A program made the position numbers and the translations under genes. A stretch of 64,000 nt of DNA from Salvator merianae (taxonomy: Eukaryota > Chordata > Lepidosauria > Squamata > Teiidae), in assembly GCA_003586115.2 (NCBI GenBank), contig QVOM02000759.1:16095-80094 (forward strand). Direction: 5' to 3'. The stretch's first letter is position 1. The number at the start of each line of letters is the position of its first letter. The notes under the pieces are model-generated. The model searched no databases, was not told the DNA's origin, and worked only from the letters and a program-made list of their open reading frames with translations. Below, piece after piece: positions 11,144 to 22,703 of the stretch.

Positions 11144-11716
11144 CTCAATGTTGCAATATTTCTTGAGTTTTTGATATTCAACAAATACTGGAATTTCAAT
11201 TTGCTGGTCTCAACGTTCTGTGACCTTCTTCAGTTTCAAACATTTACATTGTCCTCCCATTTTAATTTTCACTATCAGCTATTAATATGTTTGATATCAT
11301 ATCTCCTTTTTGGGCATTTGAGTAAATACTGTAGATACATTCCAAAAACAATGTCATTCATTTACTTTGGTTTATCAGGACCTTCATCTGTAAGTTTTTC
11401 CCATATAGTAATCACTCTGCTGTCCCCTTTATAGAATTCATAAGTGCTTTCTTGGCACTGATATTTAAGCAACAAATTGGTAAATGTGATTAAACATTAT
11501 TTTGACTAAAAATATGGTCAGAGTATTATCACAATGCCCCAATATCAATTTTAAAAAAAGTGCACTGAAAGAATTGATAGGATGCTTTGATGGAATGCTT
11601 GAAGTATATGCAATAACACAATATATTCTAGCACAGATGCAAAGCAGATGATTGAAATTATATGATTTCCTTCGGGTAATAATATCAGGGCTGATCTGAA
11701 AGCTTTATTTTGATTT

Positions 11717-12578
11717 CCACTGCAGGAATTCTTACAGTTCAACTCAGGTCTTAGGATGATTATATAGTATCCTGGGCAAAAAAAAAATACAAATCAGTAA
11801 TCCAGCACCAGAGGCCAAGATGAAGAAAATCTCCACAGCTACCCTGAGTTTATCTTTAGTACTTAGATAAGCTGGGTCAAAGGTCATGCACACACAGCCA
11901 AATATCAGCATACTGAAACTGATAAATTTGGCTTCATTAAAAGCATCTGTTGGTTTCTAAGCAAAAAAAAAAGTCATAGTTAAACTCAGAGTCAATAAAG
12001 CCACGTACCCCCAAACATAGCAGAATATGTTGATTGATCACTTGTTTTTATTCTAGTATGTTTCCCATAGAAAGAAAGTGCATGTTTAGACCTGGAATGG
12101 AGGGTCAGTAAATAGTCAATTTGTACATATACATACTTGTATAAGTGAGCAACAAAGAATAATATTGTTTGCAAATCTTTCCCACAAACATTTCTTTATT
12201 TTTGATCCTGATTTAGTGGTCATGAAAGTCATGATTACAGTGATGGTTTTGGCTAAGACAGAAGAAACAGCAATAGAGAAAGTAGTACCAAAAACTGGGA
12301 ATGACCAATGAATAACAAAATGTAAAGGAAGCAGAAAAGAAGGGAGAGAAGTAAATTGTACATAATGGGAGAGTTGTTGGACTTGACAATAGGAGTGTTC
12401 TATTATTAAAGAAGATACCAGAAACTAAATCTGTAGTTAGAAAGAATCAGAGTCAAAATAGTGAAGCTGATACACAAAGGTTCATCATATGTTAAGGAGC
12501 TAATGTGTTTGGGAAAGTACTGACTTCTCTTCATGTTAGGATAATGGCCTTCTTGGCATTGGTAGCAATCATCCACAT
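11717..12578 (-). pseudogene. V2R gene B exon 6, decayed (copy 2)
   Basis: It starts after a pyrimidine-rich TTTTCTTTTAAAG acceptor with a split Asp codon and DVDDCYQCQEGHYPN, as expected for V2R exon 6. Traces of helices follow, but several frameshifts and stops interrupt the region before the final [11 protein letters not shown]. It lies 2.7 kb from exon 5 of gene B in the right order and orientation, so I assign it to that gene. Confidence 0.85.
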
Positions 12579-12864
12579 CTTTAAAAGAAAAAGAAAAAGA
12601 TTGTTTTTAGCAATGTTTGAATTCTGCTTATGATAGAGAACTGTGGAACTGCAAACATATACTGTTGATTTACGAATAAAAAAGAAAGCTATTACACTTC
12701 AAAACTGGGTTAGGATCTGTAGGGTGCCTTTAGGGCACTTTGAATGTGCACAGACATGGCACTCTTTCCTCTCCATGCTGCTATAAGTGCTGTTATGATG
12801 CTGTAGTGACAGAATGGTTTAAGGAGCTCTTAGAGCTCTTCAGGGCTCTTTCACTATTGTGAAA

Positions 12865-13421
12865 TTCAAAGGGCTTTTCTGCACTTGCTGGTGTTCCACA
12901 CCAGCAAGTGTACTAAAGCCTTCCCTTCTGCATGTTACTGCAGAATACAGGACTGTTTACCCAATGCTTATATGTTCTGTCAGCACAGGATGAAACATGA
13001 TCCAAATCAGGAAGCTCCTGATCTGTATTGCTGGTAAACCTTATATCATGGTCTACTGGTGTACTAGCAATAGTAAATCCAGTTCATGAGGCATGTAGAA
13101 GATGCATGCCTCTGTGTTCCAGTTTGCAGGGTGAGTCATTTTGGCAGTGCATCTTGTAGCATTGCCAACATGAATCCTTCAAGGACTCTGAGACCAGGTA
13201 TTTTGTTCCTGGCTGTCATAGCTCATGGAAGTTGGCTCTGAAGCATGTGTAAGTTCTGGGGCTGGCACAGAAGTTAGTCAGGAACATGCCACTGCTGTGC
13301 AGACAGTATTTCCCTGTCTAAGCTGTGACATATTGCCTGCTCCAGACTGCATGAGCCCTATCTTGACTGCAAGGAGGAGTGCACATGGTTGTACTAGTTT
13401 TGGGGGAAAAGTTCATCCAGG
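12865..13421 (+). mobile_element. hAT-like MITE family 1 (duplicate)
   Basis: Duplicate of 7871-8426, with the same GGGCTTTTCTGCACTTGC left terminus. The following unique DNA at 13422 onward does not complete the element's right end in an obvious way. Confidence 0.45.
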
Positions 13422-15252
13422 CACTATCTTCTGGCAGGATCTTTAGGCTATTGGCTTTAAAAGTGGTCAGTTAACTAGGGGACTATTCAAAAAACACAAG
13501 CAGAGAGCAAGCTTCCAAACAAAAGTTTCTTGAATAAAAATAACAATCATTTAATAAAAATTCAGCAAAAGTCTATAAAACAAAGAACTATCAAAATCAG
13601 CTGTTCAGTCAACTGTCAAAAGTACAAAATAAAAGCAAGCAATGAGTATAGTTATGATTCTTTTTTCAACTTGCAGACTTTCTATGCAACTGTCAGGCTT
13701 TGAGAGATTTGCTATACTGTAATGAGTGCTGCTTCTATGAATGAAAGAGGTCAAATGGGATGAACTTTGGTAGAAGACTAAGAGGTCTACAGCAGGGATA
13801 ATAAAGGTGTAAATCTGAAATTAATAGCTACCTGATGACCCTAAGTTATAGAGGAATCATATGGATGGTCTCACCCTCTGGTGTAGCATTGCTTTGAGTC
13901 CAGGGTCTCTGCCCATGATGAATATACAGTTCCAGTAAATTATCAAAAATGGAAGAGCTGGGGATGGGGGTTGCAAGGCTCTGCAAGAGTACAAATCGGT
14001 AGACTAGCAAAATAAGTCCAGAGTTCTAGAATCCAAACTTTGGCTAGGTTGCTTCAGGTTGAAGCAACAATTTGTTGGGTAGATGGTGAAGATGTGGAGC
14101 AGGAAGGTGGGAGATTCAAAGTGTGGTTGTGATCAAGTTGGTGAGATGACAGCAGGCAGCACTGAGGGTGAATCCAGGGCCAGAAGACCATGTTGTTGCA
14201 ATTTTATCACTAATTTGAACTTAGACACTGTTGACTAGAACGCAGAATCAGCCCAGGGGTGACAGCAATACAACTCTATGGGGCTGTGAAAACACAACCG
14301 ATGTGATGTGAGTGCTTCATGCAATCTTGCATCTTGTGGGCAGAGGCAAATGTTCACCTCTTTTAGATTGCTGGCAGGGGTAAAGACAAAAAAGTGGTAC
14401 ATAGGGTATAAAAGCCAACCAATTGTTGAGACATGCATCTCAATCCAGGTTCAATCAAGGTTGACTAAAATTTCTGTTGGCTGCATATCTTGCTATACTT
14501 CTGGATCTTGTTGAAGCCATTAGATGATCAAGTCTGCAAATGACAGTTCAGTATTGTTTAGCTATTCTGATTAGAAATGCACCAGCTCTTACCAGATCTG
14601 CAGGGACTTCATTCATTTGATTGCATTAATACATCACACTTCCTTGTAGAGAGAAGGGAGGGAGTCATAGGAAGAATTCCAGTATACATTTTAAAATGGG
14701 ATTTGACTTTTCCAAGTTGGATTCTGTCTGGTTTCAGGGTCCAGTCTTCCACTGGTCAGAATCCTGCATTTCCAACATGTCAAATCTGTTCCAAATTCAT
14801 GTGTATATCCTTACACAAGGATGCTTCTGTCCCCATGCACAAGGAATATGCATACATTCATGTTTGTTAGTAATATTTATAGCATGACAGATAAGTGCAG
14901 AAAGGCCCAAAGACTGGTCTTCAAAACTGACAGTTGAGAACAGAGACATGTGGACAGCAACCCTCTGCATTATGAATACTGCTTTCATAATCATTCATTT
15001 AATGTGAAAAGGAGGAGATACTACAGTTATAGCACTTCACCACTTCCTGTACAGATCCTGCTTGTATTTATTTAATGTATAATTCCCTTATTATGAATGT
15101 AAAATTCTAGTTCTATAGGTTTAATTATCTTGAAACTGTGACTATGACATGTAAAAAGATAAGCTGTTCATTTTTATGTTAACAGAAAGATCATCATTTA
15201 CAGTATTTCATTTATAGTACTATTGTCATATTTACAGTAGTATGTCTCTTAC
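13422..15252. other. Gene B intron 5, unique part; little recognised
   Basis: This 1.8 kb stretch has no convincing exon. GATAAGTGCAGAAAGGCCC at about 14890-14908 matches the right terminus of the MITE copy at 15763-16258. An MITE end may therefore be buried here, but I cannot find its partner. Short open frames near 14235-14994 show no family features. Confidence 0.4.
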
Positions 15253-15379
15253 CTTTCTGTCTTGAAACCTTCCCCTTTGGACAAAGAGCACAATCATAGC
15301 AACAAAATGACTGGCCTTCCTTTCTTTGCTTGCTGGACCCTGGATAACAGGGTTCGTTACACAAGGCAAGAGGTACCAC
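15253..15379 (-). CDS. V2R gene B exon 5 (cysteine-rich domain)
   Basis: This 127 nt exon has exactly the length of exon 5 in genes C and D, from TCAG|GTGG acceptor to AAAG|GTAAG donor. It encodes VVPLALCNEPCYPGSSKQ and then FCCYDCALCPKGKVS. The C-x3-C and CC-x2-C-x2-C spacing is typical of the linker between the ligand-binding and membrane domains of family C receptors. The frame is intact although the gene is dead. Confidence 0.88.
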
Positions 15380-15762
15380 CTGACAAAAAACATTATCACT
15401 GATCAGAAGATAAATCAGATTTTAAAAACGAGATGTTTTATCTATACTGATCATTTTCAGCTGCTTCTGCTGTGAACTGCTTTTGAAGTTGAAAAGGGAA
15501 CCAAATAAATAAATAAAATTGAGGAGCTGTAAATGAATTTGGTGGCATTTTACATGTGCAAAATGAGTTGAAAAAGTATGAAATATTTAATAGGGTTAAC
15601 TTCACTCCAAACAGGATTAATATGAAATAGTACTGAATGGCACCTTTGGCAGGAGGGCAAGAGAAGAGCAAGATTCCATTTCAAAGCTTACCTTTCCTCT
15701 TAGTGTGTCCTGCCCCTACCATCCTGTAGTCCAAATCTTCAACCACTGATATTTATCTATGG

Positions 15763-16258
15763 ACTTTTCTACACTTGCCTTTTGTATTCCAGATCTCTTG
15801 GTCTGGGGAAAAGTAATCTGTCCCAAGGTTGGAATGGATTGCTCTGGGCTGGAACAACACTGTCAGCACAGTGATGGCTGTTCCAGCTCAGTCCCCACAC
15901 CAGCCCTCGAAGCTCACATGAACTTCAGTGCTGACCTCTTGGAGCCCCCAGGGAACCCATTTTGCCAGTGCAACAAAGTGTGGTACCAAAATGGGTCTCC
16001 CTGTAGCCTGGAACATTGAGGCATGTGCCTTCTGTATACCTCCATGATCCTGACTGCCAGTGCTGGTATGCTGGAAGACCTGTTTAATCAGCTGCACCAG
16101 CAATTTAGAGCAGCCGCTCCTGTTCTGAATTATGTTCTATCTTGTGCAGATGGAATATACTAGCAGGGGGCAGGGCCTTCAGTATTCTGCACCAACATGT
16201 AGAAGGAGCCCTGTAGTCCACTTGTTGATGCAGATTTCAGATAAGTGCAGAAAGGGTC
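15763..16258 (+). mobile_element. hAT-like MITE family 1, most complete copy
   Basis: The left end GGACTTTTCTACACTTGCC and the right end GATAAGTGCAGAAAGGGTCC form an imperfect terminal inverted repeat of about 18-20 bases. The roughly 500-base interior is non-coding and partly self-complementary (for example CTGTCCCAAGGTTGG, GGCTGGAACAACAC, GATGGCTGTTCCAGC). Target-site duplications are not clear; a TCTA repeat starts right after the right end. Confidence 0.55.
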
Positions 16259-16265
16259 CTATCTG

Positions 16266-16313
<48 letters not shown>

Positions 16314-16345
16314 ACTATCTATCTATCATCTATATCTAATGTCTA
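16259..16345 (+). repeat. (TCTA)n microsatellite
   Basis: An almost perfect tetranucleotide run of about 15 units, with a few imperfect units at its end, abuts the right end of the MITE. It lies in gene B intron 4. Confidence 0.95.
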
Positions 16346-16609
16346 TATCTATTTCTGCTTATATCCTGCTCTATACTCATGCATCATAGGATAGTTTACA
16401 GTGATGAAACCATATTTTTAAAAAGTCCTGTAAATTGCCATCTCCTCCATCTTCACCAGTATGTTTGCAGTATGCAGAGAGGCAAGCAGGTTCTGTGTCT
16501 CTGGTTTCTGCTCACTCTTGGTAGTTTTCCCAAAGTGGCAACTGCCACTTTCAGCTACAAGTGCTCTTCTTTGCTTCTCCTACCTTTCAGTTCCATTTCA
16601 TGCAATAAC

Positions 16610-16610
<1 letters not shown>

Positions 16611-16676
<66 letters not shown>
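16611..16676 (+). repeat. (GAAA)n microsatellite
   Basis: An essentially uninterrupted GAAA run of about 16 units in gene B intron 4. It is strand-asymmetric purine DNA and likely length-polymorphic. Confidence 0.95.
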
Positions 16677-17131
16677 AGAGGTGCTTCTTATACAAGACAT
16701 GGTCCTAATTTCAAATTTGTGTAAGATCAAAAATGTGTTCTATTAAAATGTGTTATGCAAAGTTATACTCTATGTTTTTTTCCAATTCCATTCTGAAAAA
16801 AAGGTATGATTGCTTATCTTTTTTGTCAGCTTCAACGAGGTAATGCACATGGCAATGGCACAATCACATAATGTGTGCATAATAGTCCATCTTCTTCTCA
16901 TTTAGGTGATATCCCTATCAATGATAGAAGTTGATCCAGGACTTCACTTGGAAATTTCCCTTGGATCTCATTGGACTAAGATATGGTTCAAAAGATCAAA
17001 GGGAAGCTTCCTAGCTGGAGGATTTCAACAGGAGTCTTGTTTCATTCCTTCACATGATCCCAAAAGTCCTCCTTGTGGAAGAGTGAAAAGAAGGCTTAGA
17101 TTTGTACTATAAAACCAAGACTAGGTCCTAC

Positions 17132-17359
17132 CTGGTTAAATTTTCTGTTCCATGTAATAACTGACTCATTAATGGAAAACCTTCTACTGGGTAGTAACTG
17201 GGGATTTATACTTCCTATTTTCACTCTCATGAAGGATTTATTTGGAAAAGTAACCCAGTTTATAATGTCAAATCTCTCTGCCAGTTCACCTCTCTCATCA
17301 AATGATACCTTGTCCCCAGCAGAATTATTGGAGAAGATGCTCTTCAAAAATGAATGAAA
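17132..17359 (-). CDS. V2R gene B exon 4
   Basis: This 228 nt (76 codon) exon matches gene C exon 4 in length. The frame starts FHSFLKSIFSNNSAGDKVSF, passes [14 protein letters not shown] and ends NRKFNQ, followed by GTAGGA. These are the conserved LHxFL, NNSAG and NWVTFPN landmarks at the end of the V2R ligand-binding domain. No lesion was seen. Confidence 0.88.
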
Positions 17360-17479
17360 CTAGAATAAAAAAAACAGGTTACAGTTAAGCCATGAGAAGA
17401 AACAGTATCAATTTTTTTTTGCCCTCATCATAAAAAAGGGGAGGTCCAACGATATGGAGGCCATGGAGGTGCATCAGAC

Positions 17480-17690
17480 TCCCTAACTACACGTATTCAG
17501 ACCACTGGTGAAGATGCAGCTCTTTATCCTGACCTTTACCTGAAGGAACAGCATGCCCGCCCTATGTAGGCCCTGTCACTATTTTAGTCAATCGATCTTA
17601 TCTGTTTTTATAGTGATTTTATTGTGACCTATCCTGAGACCTTCAGAATAGGGAGGTAAAGAAATACAAACAAATAAATATTCTGTAGGT
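17480..17690 (+). mobile_element. Possible LINE/SINE 3' end fragment
   Basis: The end of this stretch (TTTTATTGTGACCTATCCTGA, cited in part, then GAGGTAAAGAAATAC and AAATAAATA) resembles the 3' ends of the CR1/L2-type remnants at 4930-5000 and 20790-20860. No internal structure is preserved. Confidence 0.35.
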
Positions 17691-18605
17691 TTGTGCTGAA
17701 CCAAAGGCTGATGGAAATGAGCTATGTAGAGAGAGCTGGGGCTTTTACGTGCTTCACCCAGTAAACCTCTCCACAATGAGTAGGTATCACTTATGGACTT
17801 GTACGATTTTATGCGAAAATGCAGTGTGGCCCTGCTGATGAATTCAGAAATAATGACAGAGGTTGTGTTCTGGAGAACATGATTTCCACACCACTCAGCT
17901 AATATCAATTTTTTGTATTCACTGTTGAGAGGCCAGGCTTCTTGGGCAAAGCATCTAAGGGGTCTTTGTCCTCTCTACATAGTGCGTTTCTTCCAAACTA
18001 TCATCCAATACAAGCCTCATTTCCTGTTTTTGATGTCAAGTGGCTCCTATAGATCTATCCTGTCTACTTGAAAGAAATTAACAAGTTTGAGCAAAGAAGG
18101 TGATGAACTAATCTAGGAGCTATCGTCCCTGATTGTTGGTATTTAAGGAGACTGGCTGAATGCTTTCCATCTGCCTGTTATGGAATCAATCACAAAAACA
18201 CAATGACAAAGTTAATGGATATTAATAAGACTTAAATCAGTTTTGTAGCTCATGAAAAATGGCTTATGTATGTTGTGATGGAAGGAGGACCAAAATGATG
18301 AAGCAGATTGTATAGCATTGTGAAACCTCACAACAATAAAGTTAATGTGTCTGACAGATGAATCCCAGGAAAAGGTAGAAATAATTTATGCAGGTAGTGC
18401 TGAATGAATCCAGAAACCATGCTGGGTGAAATGCTTTCAGAAAAAGATACTTCTCCCACAGCATACCCTGTTTACTCAACTGGTGAATAAAAAGAATGTA
18501 CTTTATAGAATGTTGAGGGGGCAGTTTTAAAACACAGTTTGCAGATATTACATCTTATTGTTTCTTTTAAAATATATATTAGAAATCTTCCGTTAGAATC
18601 AATAC

Positions 18606-19457
18606 CTGGAAATGGAGATTTGAACACACTGCTTTCTTTCCAACCCTCAATGCTCCGGTGTTGATTCTGGAATAAAACATAGAATGTAATGCATGGGCCA
18701 CAGCATAGACAGCATTGTAGATGCTATAACTCTGCCCGGTCATGCGCATTTCAAAAAAAGGCCCTGGAAGACTCTCCACTTTCTCCTCCCCAGTGCAAGT
18801 TTCTGTAAACTCTCGATCAACACCTTCTTCTGGAAACAAACAGTTAAATGCCTGTTCCCAAAAAAGCTTGACAAAACCATCAGCATGAGAATGAGGATTG
18901 AGGGTCTTCAGGAAGTTTTGGATCCCCTCTGGATCAGTGGAGTGTATGGCAAAGGATAAGGATCCATGAAATACTTGTATGTCAAGAGCTCTGCTGAATG
19001 TGGCTGATGAGAAATCCCAATCTGCTGTCATGATCCACATCTTCCCTACTGGAGTCCCAACATCTTGCTCAATTTGATGCAGAACCCACTGCAAATCTAA
19101 CATCATATGGGAATCAGCATGAACCACAAACACATTGATGCTGGTATTTAACAAGAAAACAGTCATTCTCTGAAAGTGGTTCAAAATGTTAAATATGTCT
19201 CCAAAGACATTTTGGGTTGGCATTCTTTCAGTGAACGGAGTACAAATGCCATTCTGGGCAAAAAGAGGCTCCAGTGTCTGCACAAATTTTTCTCCTTTCT
19301 CATCACTTTTGGCAATGATCCCAACCCATTTCCATTGGAAATAAAGAACAAGGTGGACTATCCCATCATATTGATGTGCTTCATTGGGAACTGTCCTATA
19401 TAAGGAAGAGATCTGACTTTTACCACTCACTTCAGGAGCAGATAAACAATATGCAAC
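18606..19457 (-). CDS. V2R gene B exon 3 (ligand-binding domain)
   Basis: This 852 nt (284 codon) exon runs from a TGCTTAG acceptor to a CAG|GTATTG donor. It starts VAYCLSAPEVSG and contains PNEAHQYDGIVHL, WKWVGIIAKSDEKGE, KMWIMTADWDFS, VFHGSLSFAIHST, DGFVKLFWEQAFNC, CTGEEKVESLPG and [20 protein letters not shown]. It is close to gene A exon 3 and clearly different from C and D (FIHGALS). The frame is fully open. Confidence 0.88.
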
Positions 19458-19969
19458 CTAAGCAAAAAAAAAAAAAAAAAAAGTATTTGGATTTAGAACA
19501 TTTGTATATGAAACTGAAGGATTTATCTACAAATTGTAGTTACGATTTATGTGGAGAGATTTCAGACTACAACTCTTTCTGTTATTGTGTTACTGAAGAA
19601 GTTCTTCCTTGCTTGAAACTGACATCTGGCAGATGAATAGATGTATCCTGAAGGAGAAGTTGCCTTTTTGAAGACATTTTTTAGACTGAAAAACTCTCAA
19701 GAAAAAAGAAGGAGAAGGTGTCATTTTGATGGAATCACCCATCAAGCCATTAGAGATGATTTCATTCTGACTGAGGACCTGTGTGGCCAGGCAGCTATTT
19801 TGGCAGAAGAGGACACCAAGTCAGTGCTGCCTTCAAGAATTTTTCCCCTCTGCTGTTGAAGAAGACGTGCTGCCTGAGAACTCTGCAACTTACCCACTCC
19901 TTGTCAGTATCCACCTAGTCAAGACTGTACCTAGGCCTCAGTTTGAAACACCTTGGACTGCTAGGGTAG

Positions 19970-20868
19970 GAGCAGGTAACTATGTGAGCAGCAGAAGGCT
20001 GCTGGGAGAGGTCATCAGGAATTTTGAAAGGTGGTGGTAAAAGTATGCTGATGACACTCTCTATCTCTTCATTTTAAATGGGGTCATTTTGCCCCAGAAA
20101 GGACAGATGCATGACCTGGGGGTACTCTTGAATTTATCTCTGTCATTTGAGACCCATATGGCAGCAATGGGTAGGAGTGTCTACTCCATCTCCAACTAGT
20201 TCACTAGCTTCAGCCTTTCTTGTTAGGAAAAACTTGGCCACAGTGATCCATACTCTAGTAACCTCCAGACTGGACAACTACAATGTGCTTTATGTAGGGT
20301 TACCCTTTAAAACGATCTGGAAGCTGGAACTAGTGCAGAATGCAGCAATTTGATAGGAGTTTCTGGATGGATGCACATCATGCCAGACCTGAAAGATCTG
20401 CACTGATTACCTATTTGCTACTGAGCCCTATTCAGGGTCTTGCTGTTAACATACAAAGCCCTAAGCTACTTGGATCCTGGTTATCTGAAGGAGCACCTTC
20501 TCCCATATAGATCTGTCCAAGTATTGAGATTTGAAGAAGTGGGTCTTGTTGTAGTTCCTCCTTTCTCAGATGTGCAAGGGGCAAGGGCACACAAGAGGGT
20601 CTTTTCTGTGGTGGCCCCCAGGTTCTGGAATTAGTTCTGTCTGGAGATTCACCAGGAGCCTAGATTATATTGCTTTTGGCACCTGGTTAAAGCATACCTC
20701 TTTACCTAGGCCTTTGAAGTCTAACTTTGTCTAGGTGTTGTCCTTCCAGGGAGGGAGACACTATTTTAAGTATGTTGAAAAATACTTTTTTATTGTTGTG
20801 ACCTGCCCTGGGTCCTTTTGGTGAAGGACAGGGTATAAATTCTACAAATAAATAAATAAATAAAATAA
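19970..20868 (+). mobile_element. Decayed CR1/L2-type LINE 3' region
   Basis: Fragments in shifting frames spell the C-terminal ORF2 sequence: HDLGVLLNLSLSFETH, VIHTLVTSRLDNYN, LYVGLPFKTIWKLELVQNA, LLTYKALSYLDPGYL and RVFSVVAPRFWN. The 3' end has TTATTGTTGTGACCTGCCC, GGTATAAATTC and an (AAAT)n tail. The element is in gene B intron 2, antisense to the gene, and much older than the copy at 8427-10085. Confidence 0.75.
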
Positions 20869-21389
20869 TTTTTTACTAGCACTTGCACAATCCGGAGGTT
20901 CTTAATTTCTACAACAACCACACAGACGGTTTCCGTACCCAGATTTTTTATATTTATTTTTTTAAAAAAAAACCCTTCAATATAGAAAGATGTATGTCTG
21001 TGGGATTCCTCAAAGTTCCTCAAAAGTTTAAAATATATAGAATTACTTGCCCCTCACATAATTTATGACTCTTGGAATCCAAGTCTTGGGGAAAAAAAGA
21101 TCCCCCATTCCTGTCCCACAGTGTAAGCCTCCCAGCACTCCCTCAATAAGACCAACATTTGGGTCAAGTGCAGTGTTACATTTTTTTCTGTGCCATCCTG
21201 CCCATTAAAAATTTGTTTCTGAAAATTGTGACAAAATTGACAAACATTTGAAAACTCATTTTGGATTAAATTAGATAGTATTCTTTAAAAACAAACCCAT
21301 TGGAAGCAAGATGAAAAGCATCTCTAAAAGACAGATGTTGTAAGACCTGGACTGGTAAGTAAGAGCGGCTATAGAACATATTATTTCAC

Positions 21390-21844
21390 CTGTGGAATCT
21401 TGTAAATGCCTAATATGGTGGCCATGTGAGCAGAAGTATCAGAGTCAAGGCCCCCAATGACAGCTACTAGATTCTGTTGTTTACCACACTTGTAGTTGGG
21501 AGCAGTTCCTCTCTGGCTAAAAAGAAGATTCAATGCATTTTGGTAAGTAATTCTAGCATCAAAATAGCTGTCACTGGAACAGGTTGCCACAGGAGGTGGT
21601 GGGCTCTCCTTCGCTGGAGGTCTTCAAGGAGAGGCTGGACAGTTATCTGTCTGGGATGCTTTAGTGAATCCTGCATTGAGCAGGGGGTTGGACTCGATGA
21701 CCCTAGAGGTCCCTTCCAACTCTATGATTCTATGATTCTATGTGGAACCCCAAAGAAAAATTGGGTATAATCTCGTGGTTCTCATTTATTTCTTTCACAG
21801 CAAAAGCCAGGGACAGAATATGCTGGTAATTCTTAGGCAGCATG
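21390..21844 (-). pseudogene. V2R gene B exon 2, split by CR1 insertion
   Basis: The 5' half (21743-21844) follows a TTTTAG acceptor and reads [20 protein letters not shown], then [10 protein letters not shown]. The 3' half (21390-21570) resumes at SYFDARITYQNALNLL and runs through NLVAVIGGLDSDTSAHMA to KIPQ, with a GTGAAA donor. Between them sits a CR1 3' end on the plus strand. Removing it would restore an exon close to the normal 292 nt, so the insertion is the lesion of this exon. Confidence 0.9.
21571..21742 (+). mobile_element. CR1 LINE 3' end inserted in a V2R exon
   Basis: The sequence runs from CACTGGAACAGGTTGCCACAG through GGTGGGCTCTCCTTCG and GGGTTGGACTCGATGACCC to AACTCTATGATTCTATGATT (cited in parts). 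It ends in the ATTCTATG octamer repeat that marks CR1 3' ends. No target-site duplication is obvious, as is usual for CR1. A near-identical, slightly longer copy is at 30370-30605 and a reverse one at 55248-55700. Confidence 0.92.
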
Positions 21845-21849
21845 CTAAA

Positions 21850-21990
21850 ATGAGAGAATTTCTTTTTTTAAAAAATTAACTTCTACAAATTTTTACAAGT
21901 TATACAAACAATAGAAATAAACATAACCATATCTACAGTATATTATTCTGTTTACAGCAGCATGGGATTTTAATCAGGATAAGCCAGGGC
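21850..21990 (-). mobile_element. Possible L1-like 3' end, antisense
   Basis: A T-run and AT-rich sequence (TTTTTTTAAAAAATTAACTT, ATACAAACAATAGAAATAAA) resemble the poly-A-side sequence of the L1-like remnant beginning near 38440 and the stretch at 42160-42340. No coding part is present, so assignment is weak. Confidence 0.3.
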
Positions 21991-22059
21991 TTTTTCAGAG
22001 TCTAGAATTAAAATAAATCACCAAATTTGAACAGAAAAATAGTTTTCGAACCTATTCAG

Positions 22060-22490
22060 ACCGTGTGCAGACAGGGTGCAAATCCTGGGATTATCCTGGG
22101 GCTATGCTGGGTTTAGACCCACCCATGTCCATGACAATCCTAATATAGCCCCAGGATATTGGGGTGATAACTTGCAATAATGTTATTGCAAGAAAATCAA
22201 TTCCCAACCTAGTTTTTTTCTTAAAACTGAGAGCACTTACCTTGTTTGGATGATTGCTTGTGTGATCCGCCATCTTGGGAATGGCGACACGTATTTGTGG
22301 GGCCAAACCCAGCTGGACACTGCACATGAAAACAGGGCAGTGATTGTGCACTTCTGGGTATTTTGAGTCATCAAAATACTTGGATGCATGTGTCTCACCA
22401 TTGCTGGAGCCAACATGTATTGCTGGAGACAGTGTCCAATGTCCAAGTGCCTCTGCTTGCCCTGTGGGCAACATGCAATAATTTTGGTGG
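22060..22490. mobile_element. Possible second MITE-like repeat with internal palindrome
   Basis: GGATTATCCTGGGGCTATGC is answered in reverse complement by ATAGCCCCAGGAT about 60 bases on, giving a strong hairpin. The overall look, including a GTGTGCAGACAGGGT-like left end, suggests a non-autonomous DNA element. I found no second copy in the window. Confidence 0.3.
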
Positions 22491-22703
22491 CACTTTACTC
22501 CAGAATATCATGAAAAAGCAAAATAAATAGGGAATGTCTGGAGTCAGCCACAGTTTGAAAATATTAGATGGCAACTAGTTATCATCCTCATGTGATGTAA
22601 TATAAAGAATGTAAGGTTTCCACTCCTTTTGTCTCTTGCATTTTTTTGTGTCTTTGCGTATATGAGTTCATTTATGGAGGTGTTCCACACTTTGATTTGC
22701 CAT

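Larger units (their letters stand above)
10086..13421. repeat. 3.3 kb direct repeat, copy 2
   Basis: This is the second copy of 5093-8426, starting immediately after the LINE's (TAAA)n tail. It ends at CATCCAGG, after which the sequence differs from the LINE that follows copy 1. Differences from copy 1 are sparse, for example HQSGD versus HQPGD codons in the exon 1 copy. Confidence 0.92.

Noticed and set aside
16261..16345. CRISPR-like or other regulated direct-repeat array
   Set aside because: Units are four bases with no spacers; it is a microsatellite in a eukaryotic intron. The same holds for the GAAA, AATG and CAAT runs elsewhere.
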